Positions 3,961 to 5,631 of a stretch of 5,631 nucleotides of DNA are shown piece by piece (positions within the stretch are counted from its first letter, which is position 1; every line of letters begins with the position of its first letter). Source of the stretch: Patescibacteria group bacterium (GTDB lineage Bacteria > Patescibacteriota > Minisyncoccia > Minisyncoccales > CG1-02-41-26); contig JAHCRD010000035.1 in the NCBI GenBank assembly GCA_020148085.1, positions 1-5,631 of the forward strand, in the 5' to 3' direction. The notes beneath the pieces were generated by a model. It worked only from the letters and a program-made list of their open reading frames with translations. It had not been told where the DNA came from and did not search any database. The position numbers and the translations under genes are program-made.

Positions 3961-5042
3961 ATTCTTAAATTAGCATTCGCTTTAATTTTCTGCCAATTTT
4001 TTGAAGCTTTTTTCTGATTAAAATACCCTGTCACCCCGACCATTGCTGCATTGTCGGTACAGAAAATTTTTGGCGGAACCAAAAAATTAATTTTTAATTT
4101 TAAATTTTTAATTTTTAATTGAAACTGCTTACGCAGTTCATCGTTTGCTGCTACGCCTCCACCAAGCATTATAGTTTTTGCTTTATAACTTTTTGTTGCT
4201 TGAATAGTCTTTCTAATTGAAACATCGATAATTGCTTGCTGGATTTCTTTTGCCATTTCTCTAATATATTCCTTGGAAGTCCTCATTTTTTTTGACCTTT
4301 TCTTAAAATCATAAAGAACAGCAGTTTTTAAACCAGAAAAAGAGAAATCGTAATTTTTACTATTTATCATTGGCCTCGGCAAGTTTATTTTTAATTTTTC
4401 ATTTTTCATTTTTAATTTCAATTGTGCAGCTTGCTGCGCAATTGCAGGACCCCCAGGGTATCCTAATCCCAAAATCCTGGCTGTTTTATCAAAACATTCT
4501 CCTGCTGCATCATCTCTTGTTTCACCAATAATCTTGTAGTCACCGATTCCCCTCATTAGAATCAACTGCGTATGCCCCCCACTGACAATTAAACAAATCG
4601 CCGGAAAGATTTGAGATTTGAGATTTGAGATTTTAGATTTGCCAACGAAGTTGGCAAAGATGTGTGCTTCGATATGATTAATCGGAATAATCGGTAAGTT
4701 CCTTTGTTGAGCTAAATCTTTTGCAAAATTTATTCCCATCCATAGACAGGGATCCAAGCCTGGCCCAATTGTTACTGCAATAGCATCAATTTTCGGTTTT
4801 TTCCTAGGAAGCTTCGCTCCCCTTAAAGCTTTTTTGAGTACCATTGGCAAATTCTTTTGGTGCTCTCTTTTTGCTAAACTTGGATAAACCCCTCCATATT
4901 TCCGATGTATTTTCACTTGCGAAGAAACAACATTAGAAAGAACCTCGGCCTTAAAAGATTTGACATTTGACATTTGACATTTGACATTTACGATACTGAT
5001 ACAGGTATCGTCACAGGAAGTGTCAATGGCTAAAATTTTCAT
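3957..5042 (-). CDS. tsaD: tRNA N6-adenosine threonylcarbamoyltransferase TsaD
   Basis: Transfers the threonylcarbamoyl group from threonylcarbamoyl-AMP to A37 of tRNAs that read ANN codons, working with TsaB and TsaE in bacteria. Signatures visible along its 361 residues: AIDTSCDDT (5-13), YPSLAKREH (53-61), GPGLDPCLWMG (93-103), the metal-binding NHIEAH (H123, H127), SGGHTQL (154-160), GETRDDAAGECFDKTAR (173-189), FSFSGLKTA (233-241), GGGVAAND (294-301) and CTDNAAM with metal ligand D330. All are intact, so the enzyme should work. It is slightly longer than the usual 335-345 residues because four loops are built from heptamer-repeat DNA: residues 19-30, 134-146, 209-220 and 308-319. Each lies between conserved motifs. 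A promoter-like sequence is placed so that transcription would begin a few bases before the ATG, and no Shine-Dalgarno motif is seen. Its stop TGA overlaps the valS start. Confidence 0.97.
   Translation of the reverse strand: MKILAIDTSCDDTCISIVNVKCQMSNVKSFKAEVLSNVVSSQVKIHRKYGGVYPSLAKREHQKNLPMVLKKALRGAKLPRKKPKIDAIAVTIGPGLDPCLWMGINFAKDLAQQRNLPIIPINHIEAHIFANFVGKSKISNLKSQIFPAICLIVSGGHTQLILMRGIGDYKIIGETRDDAAGECFDKTARILGLGYPGGPAIAQQAAQLKLKMKNEKLKINLPRPMINSKNYDFSFSGLKTAVLYDFKKRSKKMRTSKEYIREMAKEIQQAIIDVSIRKTIQATKSYKAKTIMLGGGVAANDELRKQFQLKIKNLKLKINFLVPPKIFCTDNAAMVGVTGYFNQKKASKNWQKIKANANLRI
4087..4121 (-). repeat. Heptamer array inside tsaD (fourth, nearest the C-terminus)
   Basis: Five units on the plus strand: TTAATTT, TTAATTT, TAAATTT, TTAATTT and TTAATTG. 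They encode residues 308-319, QLKIKNLKLKIN. On the coding strand the main unit contains TAA; only the middle unit would put it in frame, and that unit carries a change that turns the triplet into TTA (Leu). Confidence 0.75.
4384..4418 (-). repeat. Heptamer array inside tsaD (third)
   Basis: Five units on the plus strand: TTTATTT, TTAATTT, TTCATTT, TTCATTT and TTAATTT. They encode residues 209-220, KLKMKNEKLKIN, a basic loop after the conserved GYPGGPAIAQ region. The TTA and TTC versions are placed so that neither the TAA nor the TGA they bear on the coding strand is in frame. Confidence 0.75.
4607..4641 (-). repeat. Heptamer array inside tsaD (second)
   Basis: Five units of AGATTTG on the plus strand, the fourth being AGATTTT. 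They encode residues 134-146, GKSKISNLKSQIF, between the metal-binding HIEAH helix and the strand leading to SGGHTQL. The low divergence among units suggests a recent expansion. Confidence 0.8.
4638..4658. repeat. Hairpin adjoining the second tsaD array
   Basis: TTTGCCAAC (4638-4646) and GTTGGCAAA (4650-4658) pair over 9 bp around GAA, the same loop as the hairpin before hsp20. It encodes ANFVGK directly after the conserved HIEAHIF. It partly overlaps the last heptamer unit, so hairpin and array may be parts of one insertion. Confidence 0.45.
4954..4988 (-). repeat. Heptamer array inside tsaD (first, nearest the N-terminus)
   Basis: Four perfect copies of TGACATT (4961-4988), preceded by a degenerate fifth unit (4954-4960). 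They encode about residues 19-30, NVKCQMSNVKSF, lengthening the turn between the first two strands of the ASKHA-type fold. The coding-strand unit AATGTCA has no stop in any phase. Confidence 0.8.
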
Positions 5043-5052
5043 AACTTTTTTT

Positions 5053-5081
5053 ATCTTATCTCAAATCTTGTAATTTTTCAA
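5053..5081 (-). promoter_or_regulatory. Predicted tsaD promoter
   Basis: On the minus strand, TTGAAA (5081-5076, 5 of 6 to the -35 consensus) is separated by 17 bases from TAAGAT (5058-5053, 4 of 6 to the -10 consensus). A start about 7 bases on would fall only about 3 bases before the tsaD ATG, so the message would be nearly leaderless. This agrees with the missing Shine-Dalgarno motif. Its spacer overlaps the tRNA-Glu promoter on the other strand. Confidence 0.5.
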
Positions 5082-5096
5082 TTTTTAAGGTAGAAT
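5068..5096 (+). promoter_or_regulatory. Predicted tRNA-Glu promoter
   Basis: TTGTAA (5068-5073, 4 of 6 to the -35 consensus), a 17-base spacer, then TAGAAT (5091-5096, 5 of 6 to the -10 consensus). The -10 ends 9 bases before the tRNA, so transcription should begin within a few bases of the mature 5' end. The glycosyltransferase just after the tRNA has no other promoter and is probably read from here. Confidence 0.6.
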
Positions 5097-5105
5097 TAAC
5101 AAAAT

Positions 5106-5177
5106 GGCCCTGTCGTCTAGTGGTGAGGACGTCAGCCCTTCAAGCTGAAAATACGGGTTCAACTCCCGTCAGGGCCA
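5106..5177 (+). tRNA. tRNA-Glu, anticodon UUC, with unusual C33
   Basis: A complete 72-nt cloverleaf. Acceptor stem GGCCCTG (5106-5112) with CAGGGCC (5170-5176) and discriminator A5177. D stem GTC (5115-5117) with GAC (5128-5130). Anticodon stem TCAGC (5132-5136) with GCTGA (5144-5148) around the loop CCTTCAA, which places anticodon TTC at 5139-5141. T arm ACGGG, TTCAACT, CCCGT. The base before the anticodon is C (5138) where nearly all tRNAs have U33. The 3' CCA is not encoded. It reads GAA and GAG. Confidence 0.95.
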
Positions 5178-5186
5178 CTTTTAAAT

Positions 5187-5631
5187 ATGGATAAATATCT
5201 CGAAGTTAGTCGGGCTTCGGATCTCCCCAATCGCAGGGAAAGGTGGCTTTATCGGTTTTTTGAGATTTTGCCAGGCACTATAAGTTTGGCTACTTTAAGT
5301 TTTGCTTTGCTTTTTTCTTGGTTAAGACCTGTTTGGGTCGCTTTTTTTATAATTCCCTTTTGTCTTTACTGGGCTTTGAAAGTTATCTATCTTTCTTTTC
5401 ATCAGATTGCTTGTTTCAGGCAGATGAAAAAAAATCTTAAAATCAACTGGCAAAAAAAAATAGAAAGACTTTTCTGGAAAAATATTTATCAGTTAGTGAT
5501 TTTACCGATATACAAAGAGGATTGGGAGATAGTTAAGGAAACCTTAGAGTCACTGAAAAATTCAATTTACCCAAAAAAGAGAATGATTGTAGTTCTGGCT
5601 CAAGAAGAAAGAGCAGGCAAGACCGCAAAAG
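5187..5631 (+). CDS. Membrane-anchored family 2 glycosyltransferase, N-terminal part (partial)
   Basis: The reading frame starts at ATG 5187-5189 and is open to the window edge, giving 148 residues. After a short basic N-terminus come two hydrophobic helices, about 24-46 and 49-70, forming a hairpin in the membrane. From about residue 101 the sequence YQLVILPIYKEDWEIVKETLESLKNSIYPKKRMIVVLAQEE has the layout of a GT-A fold GT2 start: a first strand ending in P-x-Y-x-E, a helix covering 'tLeSL', the YP turn, and the second strand. The catalytic DxD and acceptor-site motifs lie beyond the window. Such proteins usually add sugars to surface polysaccharide or lipid carriers at the cytoplasmic face; donor and acceptor cannot be told. 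The start lies 9 bases after tRNA-Glu with no Shine-Dalgarno motif, so it probably shares the tRNA promoter. The next Met (M80) would lose both helices. Confidence 0.82.
   Translation, partial: MDKYLEVSRASDLPNRRERWLYRFFEILPGTISLATLSFALLFSWLRPVWVAFFIIPFCLYWALKVIYLSFHQIACFRQMKKNLKINWQKKIERLFWKNIYQLVILPIYKEDWEIVKETLESLKNSIYPKKRMIVVLAQEERAGKTAK

Noticed and set aside
4607..4641. CRISPR array
   Set aside because: The repeat unit is 7 bases with no spacers and is translated as part of TsaD.

Overview
This window is AT-rich and gene-dense, with two tRNA genes, short intergenic gaps and compact or variant versions of universal genes. The short ValRS, a TsaD peppered with Lys/Asn-rich loop inserts, period-7 tandem repeats inside and between genes, and no recognisable Shine-Dalgarno motifs together suggest a Candidate Phyla Radiation (Patescibacteria) genome, perhaps a Parcubacteria-like lineage. 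That assignment is an inference from overall character; no rRNA or other decisive marker is present. TGA ends both tsaD and valS, so the genome does not look like the Gracilibacteria/Absconditabacteria type that reads TGA as glycine.

Layout, left to right. The first 83 bases are the 3' end of a plus-strand gene for a very hydrophobic, perhaps pilin-like protein. A strong hairpin with a T-run follows, then tRNA-Leu(UAG) and a second, bidirectional terminator. Next comes a long minus-strand block. In transcription order it runs tsaD (5042 to 3957), valS (3960 to 1840, overlapping tsaD by ATGA), prsW (1771 to 1070), then a structured repeat element with terminal inverted repeats (about 868 to 1043), and finally hsp20 (815 to 312). 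Right of tsaD, two promoter-like sequences overlap head to head: one serves tsaD, the other tRNA-Glu(UUC). Nine bases after tRNA-Glu begins a membrane-anchored family 2 glycosyltransferase that runs off the window.

The genes mostly serve translation and proteostasis: TsaD makes the t6A37 tRNA modification, ValS charges tRNA-Val, two tRNAs are encoded, PrsW is a predicted intramembrane protease, and Hsp20 is a holding chaperone. TsaD and ValS are probably made from one mRNA.

The least ordinary part of the window is its repeat biology. Six tracts of about five heptanucleotide units (about 35 bp each) lie inside tsaD (four) and valS (two), all encoding hydrophilic loop peptides, and a related eight-unit tract lies between valS and prsW. 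In the genes, stop-prone units sit only in phases where their stop triplet is out of frame. A different palindromic repeat supplies a linker of valS. A MITE-like element with 18-bp inverted repeats and candidate 6-bp flanking duplications sits upstream of hsp20. No CRISPR array, integrase, transposase gene or toxin-antitoxin pair is visible.
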